From the NCBI RefSeq assembly GCF_003967355.1, contig NZ_BIFH01000025.1, positions 186,001 to 250,000 on the forward strand: DNA of 64,000 bases, in the 5' to 3' direction. Source of the stretch: Embleya hyalina (GTDB lineage: Bacteria; Actinomycetota; Actinomycetes; Streptomycetales; Streptomycetaceae). A program made the translations under genes and the position numbers. Positions 47,004 to 55,787 of this stretch are shown one piece after another. The first letter of the stretch is position 1; each line of letters opens with the position of its first letter. The notes below the pieces were generated by a model. The model ran no database searches, was not told the origin of the DNA, and saw only the letters and a program-made list of their open reading frames with translations.

Positions 47004-47023
47004 GCCCCGGCCCGGGTCGGGGC
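47004..47023. terminator. possible bidirectional terminator
   Basis: GCCCCG (47004-47009) pairs with CGGGGC (47018-47023), and the loop itself contains CCCGGG. It lies between two convergent genes, which supports a terminator role, but the stem is short. Confidence 0.45.
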
Positions 47024-47104
47024 TCCGTCGCGTCGACCATGTGCGAGAGGTGCGATGTTTCGGATACGCCGCCTCTGGCGCCTTCGGGGAGACCGGGCCG
47101 CGGA

Positions 47105-48046
47105 TCACGGCGGGAGGGGTGCTCCCCAGGGCGAGAGGTCGAGGGTTGGGTAGCGCTGTGCCATGGCGCGCAGCGTGTCGGGGTTCCAGAACGGGTGCCC
47201 GGCGGGCGGGAATCCGAACAGGGCGAGTTGGCTCGCCGTCGCGCGTTCGACGAACCGGTACCAGGCGGTGTCGTGGCTGCGGTCCGCCCACGGTCCGCGC
47301 AGGGCCCAATCGGCCGATGCCGGACGGTAGTTGACGTGCATGGTGAAGCGTGCCCCTCGGGGGCGGGTCAGTCCGGTGCCGCGATGGAAGGTGTCGAGTC
47401 CGAAGGCTACGACGGTGCCGGCCGGGCCGGCGGCGGACACCTCCGCGTCGTAGAGCGCGCCGGTGTCGCCGGCGGTGACGAACGCGCGCAGGTCGTCGTC
47501 GGGGGCGGCCCCGGGATCGGCCCCGGGGCGCAGGTACCAGTTGGGGCGGGCGGGGAGGTGCCGGGTGTGCTCGCGGGGGACCAGATGCGGCGGTCCCAGG
47601 TCCTCCGGCACGTCGCACAGGTAGACGAACATCTCCACCTGGCGGCACCCGGCGGCGACGGTGGGGACCAGGACGGTGTGGTTGAGGTAGTCCCGGTGCA
47701 GGTCCTGGTCGTAGTCGGCGGCACCGGTGTACTTCGCCCACACCTCGGCCTGGTACATCCGCAGGTCGTCGTCCCCCGCGAGCGCGGCGGCCAGGCCCGT
47801 CAGGCGAGGGTGTACCGCCAACAGGCTCAGTTCGGGGGAGGCGAAGGGGAACGTGTCGATCCCCGCGAACTCGTCGTCGACGTATCTGCGGCGGCGGGGG
47901 TCGAGCCCGTCGTGGAAGTCCGCGGCCGTCGGGTGGAGCGCTTCGAGACCGGCCTGTGCGGACGCCAGATCCTCGGCCGGGACAAACCCCGGCAACACGA
48001 CGAACCCGTCCCGCGACCATCGCGCGCAGACCTCGTTGGTGTCCAT
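47105..48046 (-). CDS. phytanoyl-CoA dioxygenase (PhyH) family protein
   Basis: This 313-residue Fe(II)/2-oxoglutarate-dependent dioxygenase-like protein starts MDTNEVCARWSRDGFVVLPG. The metal motif HxD is in LHRDYLNHTVLVP, the distal His in FGLDTFHRGTGLTRP, and the 2-oxoglutarate Arg probably in ARFTMHVNYRP. Family members hydroxylate small molecules, including natural products. ATG 48046 is chosen where homology begins; its ribosome binding site is weak. It is convergent with the graspetide methyltransferase gene, 140 bp tail to tail, so a link to that pathway is possible but unproven. Confidence 0.85.
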   Translation of the reverse strand: MDTNEVCARWSRDGFVVLPGFVPAEDLASAQAGLEALHPTAADFHDGLDPRRRRYVDDEFAGIDTFPFASPELSLLAVHPRLTGLAAALAGDDDLRMYQAEVWAKYTGAADYDQDLHRDYLNHTVLVPTVAAGCRQVEMFVYLCDVPEDLGPPHLVPREHTRHLPARPNWYLRPGADPGAAPDDDLRAFVTAGDTGALYDAEVSAAGPAGTVVAFGLDTFHRGTGLTRPRGARFTMHVNYRPASADWALRGPWADRSHDTAWYRFVERATASQLALFGFPPAGHPFWNPDTLRAMAQRYPTLDLSPWGAPLPP

Positions 48047-48450
48047 TGACCCAGAGTGCGCCGAACTCCCCATCCGGACAAACGAATTCGAGCAGGGAAC
48101 GCCCCTCCTGCAGGGAGCCACCGGGGACGGCGCAGACCGTCTCGAAGGTCGCGCCCGTGAGCCTGAAGCGGTAGAGCCGGCCGCGCTCGGGACCCGGCCA
48201 CCTCGGTCCCGACGGCCGCGGTCGGGCACGCCACGGCAGTTCGAGGCAGTTCGTTCTCGGAACTCGAAGGCGTGCCACCGCCTTTGCCGTTTTCTCGGCA
48301 TCGAGCCCGATCGCTTTCTTGTGATTCCCGGTCGTCCCGAACGGCGACCGCCACTCCGATCGTGCAGGGCGGACCGGGAGCGTTGGTTAACAGAACGAAA
48401 CCTCGGCGTCACTAGGTTCGGAGCCGTCCGAGATTGTCGAACGCAGCCGA
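48047..48450. other. divergent promoter region, no gene seen
   Basis: It lies between the PhyH gene (minus) and the peptidase gene (plus). A relatively AT-rich stretch near 48390-48415 (GTTAACAGAACG) may hold the peptidase promoter. No palindromic operator was found. Confidence 0.35.
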
Positions 48451-50127
48451 ATGGAGCGTGACTTCGTGGGTTTTCGAGATCGGGTGGTGGGATCGCGACG
48501 CGGTTCCCTGCTGGCGGTCTGTGTGTCCGTCGTCTTCGGGGTGACGGTGGTTCCCGCCGCGGCGGAGGATCCCGGGCCCGGGTCGTTCCCGGGGCAACGG
48601 GCGTCCTGGGCGCCGTGCGTTCCCGGCCCGCCCCCACCCGACGTTCCGCAGGAGGAGTGGAACAAGCGGTGGGCCGGGATGGACTGCGCCACACTCACCG
48701 TCCCGATGAACTACCGCCGCCCCGGCGACGGCCGACTCGACATCGCGGTCAGCCGCCGCAAGGCCAACTTTCCGGACAGGCGAAAGGGTGTCCTGCTACT
48801 GAATCCGGGTGGTCCCGGCGGCGAAGGACTGGCGTTGCCGACCGAACTGGCGGGCGAGGCGATCGCCGACCGTTTCGACCTGATCGGCTTCGACCCGCGC
48901 GGGGTGGGCCGGTCCACTCGCCTGCACTGCGATGCCGTGGAGCAGGACCCGCCGCGGCCGACCCGCCCGACGGACGCGCAGTTCGCCGCGCTGGCGGCCG
49001 CCGCGCTCCAACGGGAACAGGCATGTCAACGAGCGGGCGGTTTCCTGCGGCCGTTCGTCAGCACCGCGAACACCGCGCGGGACATGGACGTGATCCGGGC
49101 CGCGCTGGGCGAGAAGAAGATCAACTACCTCGGCTTCTCCTACGGCACCTACCTCGGCGCCGTCTACGGCACGCTGTTCCCCGGAAGGCTCAACCGCAGT
49201 GTGCTCGACTCGTCCATGCACCCGGACTGGCTCTACTACGAACAGTTCAAGCAACAGGCCGTCGCATCCCGGCGAAACGTCGAGGCCTGGGCCGCCTGGG
49301 TGGCCGAACGGGACAACACCTACCACCTGGGCAACTCGCTCGCGCGGGTGATGGCCACCCTCGACACGATCGGCGAGCGACTGGCGGTCGAACCGATACC
49401 GTCGCCCGGGCATCCCGAGGACCCGCCGATCGACCGCAACTACTTCGACCGGATGCTGGGCCACGAGACCGTTCCGCGTGCCGTCTGGGCGCTGGAAGCC
49501 GAACTGGTCGTCGCGATCGGGAAGGCGGTCGGCGGAACGCTGTCCGCCGACGCGGGCAAAGCCCTCGCCGCGCTCGCCAAGGCATCCGCTCCGGCGACGG
49601 TCGACGGCACGTACCAGGCGGTGACCTGTGAGGCCGACTGGCCCAGGGACCTGAACGTCTACTACGAGCAGATGCGAATCTTCCGCGACCGGTACCCGTA
49701 CGGCAGGGGCGCGGCGGCGACCGAGCCGACCGAGTGCACCTTCCGGTCGTTCACACCCCCGGAGCGGATCACCGACCTGAAACGCAAGGGGTATCCGACC
49801 GGAGTCGTGGTGCAGGCCGAGTTCGACCCGGCCACCGGATACGACGGCGGACCCGCGATGGCGAACCGGCTGGACGACAACCTGATCACGGTCACCGACG
49901 AGGGCACACACAGCCTGTACGGCCGCAACGCCTGCGTCACCAAGAAGATCGACGACTACCTGATCGACGGCGTACTCCCCGGCTCCCGCGCGAGTTGTGC
50001 CGGTCCCCCGCGGCCGGATGTACCCGCCGACGGAACGGCCGCCCGCTCCACACGTCCATCGAACCGGTCGCTGGAGGAACGCGCCCACGAACTGATCGAG
50101 GCATACAAACTCGACCGCCGATTCTGA
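48451..50127 (+). CDS. secreted tripeptidyl-peptidase-like alpha/beta-hydrolase
   Basis: This 558-residue exported alpha/beta-hydrolase of the tripeptidyl aminopeptidase (Slp/TAP) family has a signal peptide (GSRRGSLLAVCVSVVFGVTV to AAAE). It shows the oxyanion segment VLLLNPGGPGGEGLALPTEL, the nucleophile elbow INYLGFSYGTYLGAVYG, Asp in VVVQAEFDPATGYDGG and His in TDEGTHSLYGRNACV, followed by the TAP C-terminal domain. It should release short peptides from extracellular proteins. The ATG at 48451 is used; GTG 48466 is an alternative. A terminator hairpin follows. Confidence 0.9.
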   Translation: MERDFVGFRDRVVGSRRGSLLAVCVSVVFGVTVVPAAAEDPGPGSFPGQRASWAPCVPGPPPPDVPQEEWNKRWAGMDCATLTVPMNYRRPGDGRLDIAVSRRKANFPDRRKGVLLLNPGGPGGEGLALPTELAGEAIADRFDLIGFDPRGVGRSTRLHCDAVEQDPPRPTRPTDAQFAALAAAALQREQACQRAGGFLRPFVSTANTARDMDVIRAALGEKKINYLGFSYGTYLGAVYGTLFPGRLNRSVLDSSMHPDWLYYEQFKQQAVASRRNVEAWAAWVAERDNTYHLGNSLARVMATLDTIGERLAVEPIPSPGHPEDPPIDRNYFDRMLGHETVPRAVWALEAELVVAIGKAVGGTLSADAGKALAALAKASAPATVDGTYQAVTCEADWPRDLNVYYEQMRIFRDRYPYGRGAAATEPTECTFRSFTPPERITDLKRKGYPTGVVVQAEFDPATGYDGGPAMANRLDDNLITVTDEGTHSLYGRNACVTKKIDDYLIDGVLPGSRASCAGPPRPDVPADGTAARSTRPSNRSLEERAHELIEAYKLDRRF

Positions 50128-50143
50128 ACCCCTTGGACTGCCA

Positions 50144-50176
50144 CCGCCCCCGTTCCGCCGAAGCGCGCGGGGGCGG
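50144..50176 (+). terminator. hairpin terminator
   Basis: CCGCCCCCG (50144-50152) pairs perfectly with CGGGGGCGG (50168-50176), 17 bp after the peptidase stop. A second G/C-rich stem can form just downstream. Confidence 0.6.
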
Positions 50177-50284
50177 GCGACTCCCGTACGTCGGCCGCCC
50201 GCCCGAGAATTCGGCGCGGGCGGCCCCGCGCGGGTCCGGAGCCGGGGCAACCCTCGCCGAGCGATCAACTCGGCCGGCGGTGTC

Positions 50285-50461
50285 TCACGCGCCACCACCG
50301 TGGTCCGGCGGATCATCGAGGCCGGTGACACACAGCAACAACGGCTCGTTCTCGGAGTCCGCGGCGGCAACCGCCTCGAAGCGGACGTCCGTCGCTTCGC
50401 GGGCGGCGTGGACGTCGCCGTGGGATTCGGGATCGGCGGCATCGAAGTACTCGGGTATCAA
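50285..50461 (-). CDS. small acidic hypothetical protein
   Basis: A 58-codon frame starts at TTG 50461 behind GGAG with six-base spacing. It reads MIPEYFDAADPESHGDVHAA, followed by REATDVRFEAVAAADSENEP and ending LLLCVTGLDDPPDHGGGA. It lies 77 bp downstream of the FAD oxidase gene on the same strand and may be the last gene of that operon. It is acidic with a single Cys and matches no family I know. The composition and ribosome binding site support coding, but the short length leaves doubt. Confidence 0.45.
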   Translation of the reverse strand: MIPEYFDAADPESHGDVHAAREATDVRFEAVAAADSENEPLLLCVTGLDDPPDHGGGA

Positions 50462-50538
50462 AGGGATCTCCTGGCGCGGCCACAGTGAGGTGCGGGTGTG
50501 AGGGGGCGACGAGGCGCGAAGCGGCGACCTGTCCGGGC

Positions 50539-51837
50539 TCAGCCGAACACGGTCCCGGAGTTCGCGCTGTTGATACTGCGTCGGCGGGAGAACGTGCCCA
50601 GGTCTATGGTCTCGCCGGTGTACGGACCGACGAAGCGCACCGGATGGGCGTCGTGGTCCGCCCCGTTGTCCACCGCCTCGATCAGCGTGGCCATCATCCG
50701 CCCCACCAGCGGGGCGTTCTTGAACTGGTTCCCGCTGGTGCCCATGGCCACGAAGTAGCCGTCCAGTTCGGTCCGGTCGTAGATCGGCGTCCAGTCGTCG
50801 GCGACGTCGTACACCCCGACCACCCCGCACGCCCGGTTCGGCACGGTCAGCCCGCTCAACCGCCGGGCCGCCCGGGTCACCTGCGCCTCGAACACGGCCG
50901 ATGTCGGGTTGGGGTTCACCGCGTCCGGGTCGTCGACCCACTCGAGTGGGTCGCATTCCGGCTCGGTCCCGCCGATCAGGAGCCCGCCACCGACCTCGCC
51001 GCGGATGTACACCCCCAGGTCCATGTCGGCCACGGCGATCCCGGACGATCCCTTCGGGTCGAGGCCGCCGGACGCCCGGAGGTGGGCGACCTCCTGTCGC
51101 AAGGGTCGGACTCCGATGGTGAAGTCCGAGCCCACCCCGGCCAGATCGTTGATCCGCCCGGACCAGGGGCCGGCCGCGTTGACCACCGTCGCACAGCCCA
51201 ACCGGGACCCGTCGTCGAGCACCACGGCGGTGACCCGCCCGCCGGTCGACTCGACTGCGGTCACCGCGCGCCGGAACCGGAATTCGGTACCGTGCCGCTC
51301 CGCGGCGGAGGCCAGGTTCAGCGCCGCCAACTGCGGATCGCCGACATACCCCGCGTCGGGGGTGAACACTGCCCCGAGCGTGCCGGTCGCCGGCGCCCAG
51401 AACGCGTCGTCGTCCAGTCGTTTGGGCGGCCAGTACCGCCCGGCGTCCAGACCCGGGACCCTGGCCGACAGGGTGGCCGCGTCCCACTCCTCGTAGCGGA
51501 CCCCGACCGCGTCGAACAGCGGCAGGTAGACGGCGCGGGGCGCGGCGTCCACGTCCAGCACGGCCATCCCACAGCGCTCGAAACGTACGGGATCGGGGAC
51601 CACGCAGCCCAGATGTTCCTCCCATGCCCGCCAGCAGAAGTGCGCCTCCCACGACGCGGCCACTCCGGCGTGCGTGGAGAAGTTGAACCGCACGATGGCA
51701 CTGGAGGCACCGGTGGACCCCAGGCCGACACCGCCGGCCTTGTCCACCACGGTCACCCGCCGCCCCGCGCGGGCGAGTTCGAGGGCGATCGAGGAACCCA
51801 TCACCCCCGCGCCGATCACCACGACATCCGTATTCAT
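50539..51837 (-). CDS. FAD-dependent amino acid oxidase/dehydrogenase (DadA/GlpO type)
   Basis: This 432-residue DAO-family flavoprotein starts MNTDVVVIGAGVMGSSIALE, giving the GxGxxG FAD motif at residues 9-14. Substrate-domain segments include GLGSTGASSAIVRFNFSTHA, VNAAGPWSGRINDLAGVG and YFVAMGTSGNQFKNAPLVG near the C-terminal FAD contact. Family members oxidise glycine derivatives, sarcosine or D-amino acids. ATG 51837 follows GGGAGG. It is downstream of an ornithine-cyclodeaminase-family gene and a PucR regulator, so it probably takes part in catabolism of an unusual amino acid or amine. Confidence 0.9.
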   Translation of the reverse strand: MNTDVVVIGAGVMGSSIALELARAGRRVTVVDKAGGVGLGSTGASSAIVRFNFSTHAGVAASWEAHFCWRAWEEHLGCVVPDPVRFERCGMAVLDVDAAPRAVYLPLFDAVGVRYEEWDAATLSARVPGLDAGRYWPPKRLDDDAFWAPATGTLGAVFTPDAGYVGDPQLAALNLASAAERHGTEFRFRRAVTAVESTGGRVTAVVLDDGSRLGCATVVNAAGPWSGRINDLAGVGSDFTIGVRPLRQEVAHLRASGGLDPKGSSGIAVADMDLGVYIRGEVGGGLLIGGTEPECDPLEWVDDPDAVNPNPTSAVFEAQVTRAARRLSGLTVPNRACGVVGVYDVADDWTPIYDRTELDGYFVAMGTSGNQFKNAPLVGRMMATLIEAVDNGADHDAHPVRFVGPYTGETIDLGTFSRRRSINSANSGTVFG

Positions 51838-51901
51838 CCGTACTTCCTCCCTCGCCCTACGACGGCGTGGTGACGTCTTGTCGGCCCGCCGAGACCGGAG
51901 A

Positions 51902-52924
51902 TCACAGGGGCAGCCGCGTGCCGACGCCGTGCTCGAGCGCATGGTGCATGATCGCGTGACCCACCGCGATGTCGCAGACGGCCATGCCGATGTTGCTGTT
52001 GACGATGATCTCGTCGGCGTGCTCCCGACCGGGCTTCACACCGGCCAGCACCTCGCCGGTCTCGGCGACGACCTCGGGCAGGCCGTCGGGGAAGTACCCC
52101 ATCGACGCGAACAGTTCGTGTTCCTCGATGCTGTCGACGAGGTACTTGTCCGCGCGGTGGGCGGTGCGCGGATCCCAGAAGGTGTTCAGGTCACACGGCA
52201 GGATCGTCTGGCCGGCGGTCACCCACTCGTCCTTCACCACCGCGAGCGGCCGACGCAGGATGACCGTCGCCGAGCTCAGCACCTGCGCGCTCTTGACGAT
52301 CGCTTCGGGCGATTCACCCTTGACGATCCGCAGGTCCAGGTCGGGCCGCAGCTTCGCGATCAGCGCGTCGGCGGCCGCCTCGTCGGTGTCGTAGACGTGG
52401 ATGGTCTCCAGCTTGGGCATCGCCAGGGCCGCGTAGCGGACATGCTCGATGCCCTGCACGCCGCAGCCGAACATCGCGAACGTGGTGGCGTCGGGGTGCA
52501 GCGCCGCGGCGGCCAGAACCGTCACCGCCGGGGTGCGCATCGCGGTCAGCCACGCCGAGTCCATGACGGCCAGCGGCACCCCGCTGTCCACGTCGTTGAG
52601 GACGAGCAGCCCGGTGGTCTGCGGAAGGTCGAACGTGCGCGGGTTGTCCGGGTAGCACTCGATCCACTTCATGCCCACGATCCCCGGCCCCGGCAGGTAG
52701 GCCGGCATGGCGTGGTAGAAGACGTTGTCGTACGGGTGGACGCCGATCTTGGCCGGCATCTCGTAGCGGCGGTGGCCGTGCTCGACCAGGGCCTGGCGGG
52801 TCAGCTCCAGGATGGCGTCCCGCGTCAGGTGCAGATGTTCGACGTCCCGCCGGGACAGGTAGAGCAGTTCCGAGCCGATCCGCAACCGGCTTGCGACACG
52901 CTCTCGGTTCGTGGGGAGGGTCAT
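51902..52924 (-). CDS. ornithine cyclodeaminase/mu-crystallin family protein
   Basis: The 340-residue protein has the OCD layout: LYLSRRDVEHLHLTRDAILE at the N-terminus, GIVGMKWIECYPDNP with the substrate Lys, AWLTAMRTPAVTVLAAAALH, and the NAD-binding AMFGCGVQGIEHVRYAALA. The usual GAD motif near the C-terminal half appears as ILPCDLNTFWDPR, so the substrate probably differs from ornithine. It may be an imine reductase or amino-acid dehydrogenase. ATG 52924 follows GAAGGAA. Only 64 bp separate its stop from the FAD oxidase start, so the two are co-transcribed. Confidence 0.88.
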   Translation of the reverse strand: MTLPTNRERVASRLRIGSELLYLSRRDVEHLHLTRDAILELTRQALVEHGHRRYEMPAKIGVHPYDNVFYHAMPAYLPGPGIVGMKWIECYPDNPRTFDLPQTTGLLVLNDVDSGVPLAVMDSAWLTAMRTPAVTVLAAAALHPDATTFAMFGCGVQGIEHVRYAALAMPKLETIHVYDTDEAAADALIAKLRPDLDLRIVKGESPEAIVKSAQVLSSATVILRRPLAVVKDEWVTAGQTILPCDLNTFWDPRTAHRADKYLVDSIEEHELFASMGYFPDGLPEVVAETGEVLAGVKPGREHADEIIVNSNIGMAVCDIAVGHAIMHHALEHGVGTRLPL

Positions 52925-53019
52925 GTGTGGGTTTCCTTCGGGCTCGATCCTCACCCGGCGGCCGCCGGCCGGGTCCGTACAGCCTCCAGCCGCCGGACCC
53001 CCACCGGCATCGGCACGGA

Positions 53020-54252
53020 TCAGGAACCTCCCCGGCGTTGTTCCTCTCCCCGTAGCAACGCCGGAATGCCGCTGTCGAGGAGGCGCCGCATCTTCAGTCC
53101 CAGGTGCAAGGTCAACCGATCACGGCCGTTCTTCAGGCTCCACCCGGTCCTGTTCTCGATCTGGGCCAGCCGGTAGTACAGCGTCGTCCGGTGGATCATC
53201 AGCCGCTCCGATGCCGTCGCGGTGTCCCCCGCGGCATCCAGGAACACCTCGGCGGTGTGGGCCGGCGAGTCGGCGCGTCCAGGGGTACCGAGGTCGGCGA
53301 TCCGGGGCGGCACGACCGACTCGGGAGACGCCACCGCGGCGAGCATGAGCGGACCGTAGACACCGGTGTCCCGCCAGGAGGAAACCGGTGCCAACTCCGG
53401 GAACTCGGCGGCGGCGAAGGCCGCCAGCACGGCTTGCCGCCAGAGATCCGGGGCCTGACCGAGCGAGCCGGTGTCGCTCAGACCGACGAAGACGCCGTCG
53501 TCTCGCGCGTCGCGCCGCCGCACACCTTTCCGGATCGCCTCGGCCAGCCGTGCCGCCGTGCGTTCCACCTGGGTTCGGCCGGTGACCAGGACCGCACCGC
53601 GATCGCCCGGCGCGGCCGTGAGCGGGCCGATGGCCGGCCCGTCGTGGCCGGCCCGGCCGGTCGAATCCATGATCACGGCCGCGACCGTCTCGGGGTCGGT
53701 GGTCGCGTCGGTGGCGATGACCACGATCTCGTCCCGGGCGTCGACGAGCCCCCGATCGACCAGGTCCTTCGCGGCACGAGCGGAGTCCTCGCCCCCGCCC
53801 AGGAGGTCGGCCACCAGGGCCCGGCGTCGCCTTTCCTCCTCGGCCACCTGGAGCATCCGCTCCCGCATCCGCGCCGACAGCCGGAGCACGTACGCACCGA
53901 CCAGCTCGTCCAAGCGCTCCGCGCCTTCGTCGATCAGCCACAGATAGCCGAGCAGCCGTCCGTGATCACGGATCGGATAGCACCGTCGGGAATCGAGGCC
54001 GAGGGCCGGACTGCCGGGTATCGACAGGGGCTTGTCGGAGGTGGAGATGCCGAAGCCGTCGAGGTATTCGGCGACGCGGGCCGGCAGGTGCCGGGACAGC
54101 ACCACGTCGATACGGAGCCTGTCCTCGTCACCGTAGTGGCGGCTGGACACGATGAGGCTGCCGCGCTGGTCGTCCACGGCGACCGACCGGTGGATCCGCG
54201 CGGCGAGCGAGTCGACCAGTTGCTGGATCGCGTCTGTGTACGGAGGGATCAC
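53020..54252 (-). CDS. PucR/CdaR-type transcriptional regulator
   Basis: The 410-residue regulator has an N-terminal sensory part (VDDQRGSLIVSSRHYGDEDR, later YPIRDHGRLLGYLWLIDEG), a central GGDEF-like CdaR domain (VLVTGRTQVERTAARLAEA) and a C-terminal PucR helix-turn-helix (ATASERLMIHRTTLYYRLAQ, then IENRTGWSLKN). Such proteins activate nitrogen or amino-acid catabolic operons. It starts at GTG 54252 with a weak ribosome binding site. It precedes the OCD and FAD-oxidase genes on the same strand with about 95 bp between, and probably controls them. Confidence 0.88.
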   Translation of the reverse strand: MIPPYTDAIQQLVDSLAARIHRSVAVDDQRGSLIVSSRHYGDEDRLRIDVVLSRHLPARVAEYLDGFGISTSDKPLSIPGSPALGLDSRRCYPIRDHGRLLGYLWLIDEGAERLDELVGAYVLRLSARMRERMLQVAEEERRRRALVADLLGGGEDSARAAKDLVDRGLVDARDEIVVIATDATTDPETVAAVIMDSTGRAGHDGPAIGPLTAAPGDRGAVLVTGRTQVERTAARLAEAIRKGVRRRDARDDGVFVGLSDTGSLGQAPDLWRQAVLAAFAAAEFPELAPVSSWRDTGVYGPLMLAAVASPESVVPPRIADLGTPGRADSPAHTAEVFLDAAGDTATASERLMIHRTTLYYRLAQIENRTGWSLKNGRDRLTLHLGLKMRRLLDSGIPALLRGEEQRRGGS

Positions 54253-54350
54253 CGCGGCACCGCCGACGCGACGCCGCGGCGCGATCCCACCGACCGATCT
54301 CGGACACTCACGAAGTCCTCCTCCATGCAGATGGGTTCCACGGGTGACGG

Positions 54351-54379
54351 CACGGTTCGGCGCGGCCCGGCGAACCGTG
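54351..54379. promoter_or_regulatory. inverted repeat upstream of the PucR gene
   Basis: CACGGTTCG (54351-54359) and CGAACCGTG (54371-54379) are exact inverse complements with 11 bp between. It is about 100 bp upstream of the regulator start and downstream of the preceding terminator, so an operator is more likely than a terminator. Confidence 0.55.
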
Positions 54380-54475
54380 TCCGACACCCTGTGAGAACGC
54401 GCCGCGGGCGAGCCGGCGTTCGGCGACGCCCGCGGCGACGGCGAGCCGTCGGCCGTCCTGCGCCTTGACCGGACC

Positions 54476-54507
54476 CGTGCCCGGCCGGGGTTGCCCGGCC
54501 GGGCACG
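54476..54507 (-). terminator. perfect 14-bp stem terminator
   Basis: CGTGCCCGGCCGGG (54476-54489) and CCCGGCCGGGCACG (54494-54507) pair perfectly around GTTG. It lies 24 bp beyond the stop of the minus-strand hydrolase gene and ends the peptidase operon. Confidence 0.85.
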
Positions 54508-54530
54508 CGGGGCTGCCGTGGGCAGTACAG

Positions 54531-55787
54531 CTAGGTCCCCGGATGCGTCGGGGGGTTCGTGTTCGCGAGTGCCCATGTACGGACGGGGGCGAGGTCGATC
54601 GGCACGACCTCGGGGAACTCGGTCATCTGCGGTTGCGGGAAGCGGTTGTCGATGCCGAGCAGTACCGCGTCGAAGTAGGCGCGGATGAAGGCGTTCACGA
54701 GGTCGATCGTGCGTTGCGCCTCGGCCTTTCCGCCGCCGGGCAGTACGGTCGCGCGGTCGTGGGCCGGGATCAGCACGAGATCCGTCAGTTCGAGGTGGCT
54801 CACATCGGTCATCCGCAGTCGGTGCACGTCCCGTCTCGTGCCTGCGGTGCGAAGGGGTTCGAAGAAGAACTCGTTGGCGTCGAGCGCGGTGACGGGCGGG
54901 AAGCCCATCGTCTCCAGCTGCACGCGCATGTCGGTCGCGAGGTGGAGCAACGGAACGCGGATGTCGGTGTCGAGCAGATCGGACAGGAATTGCCCGCCGT
55001 CGAGGTTGACCACCGCCTTCACCCGGTGATCCTGCTGTGCCGTCGAGGCCGCCGCCGCGGCGCCGAAGGACATGCCGAACACACCCGTTCGGGCGGTGTC
55101 GCCGGCGCCGGCCAGGTCGGCGGCGGCGCCGGAGACCATACCCGTCTCGAGCGCGTCGATCACCGCGCGCATGTCGTCGACCCAGCGCTGCGACCACGGC
55201 CCCATGGTGTGCTCGTCCAGGAACGCCGGCGTCAGCGCGAAGCGCGTCGCGACGTCACCGGTGATCCTGTCCAGGTAGTGCGGGTCCGCGACCGTGCCGA
55301 GGAACGTTTTGTTGAACGCGTCGTCGTATCTGACCGTGTCGCCGTTGGGATAGCGCACGCCGCACGCCTCTCCCGGGTGCGCGACGCTCCACACGATGTA
55401 TCCGTGGCTCGCGAGGTGTTCCATCAACGGCGTGTTCTGGGACACCCAGCCGACGGCGCCGTGCGAGAAGACGAGCGTCGGGAAGCCGCGGCCGGCCGGC
55501 TCCGCGCCGGCGACGCCGTGGGTCCGCACGTCGGCCAGCCGGTCCACCCATTCCCGGGGCGCGCCCGTCGCCTCGGTGAGCCACCGCAGTGACCGCGCCT
55601 CGTCGTCCACGAGGTAGGGGCGGCGGGTCCGGCCGTCGGTCTGTGCGGGGTACCAGACGCGCACCATGAGGCGGCGGCCGTTCGCGTCCTGGGGCCGCAG
55701 CGTGGGATATGCCGTGTCCAGGACCTCGCCGTCCCGCACTCCGACGGGGTAGGGGCCCGTCGGCGCGGCGTAGGTGAGCGCGGCCAT
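54531..55787 (-). CDS. alpha/beta-hydrolase (PAF-acetylhydrolase/dienelactone hydrolase-like)
   Basis: The 418-residue hydrolase shows RLMVRVWYPAQTDGRTRRPY, the oxyanion strand TLVFSHGAVGWVSQNTPLME, the nucleophile elbow VFGMSFGAAAAAS and a histidine in TDVSHLELTDLV. The arrangement is that of PAF-acetylhydrolase-like esterases. Its ATG overlaps the stop of the amidohydrolase gene (TGATG), so it is translated as the last gene of a three-gene operon with an S9 peptidase. It may remove an acyl or ester group from the same class of peptide-like compound. Confidence 0.88.
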   Translation of the reverse strand: MAALTYAAPTGPYPVGVRDGEVLDTAYPTLRPQDANGRRLMVRVWYPAQTDGRTRRPYLVDDEARSLRWLTEATGAPREWVDRLADVRTHGVAGAEPAGRGFPTLVFSHGAVGWVSQNTPLMEHLASHGYIVWSVAHPGEACGVRYPNGDTVRYDDAFNKTFLGTVADPHYLDRITGDVATRFALTPAFLDEHTMGPWSQRWVDDMRAVIDALETGMVSGAAADLAGAGDTARTGVFGMSFGAAAAASTAQQDHRVKAVVNLDGGQFLSDLLDTDIRVPLLHLATDMRVQLETMGFPPVTALDANEFFFEPLRTAGTRRDVHRLRMTDVSHLELTDLVLIPAHDRATVLPGGGKAEAQRTIDLVNAFIRAYFDAVLLGIDNRFPQPQMTEFPEVVPIDLAPVRTWALANTNPPTHPGT

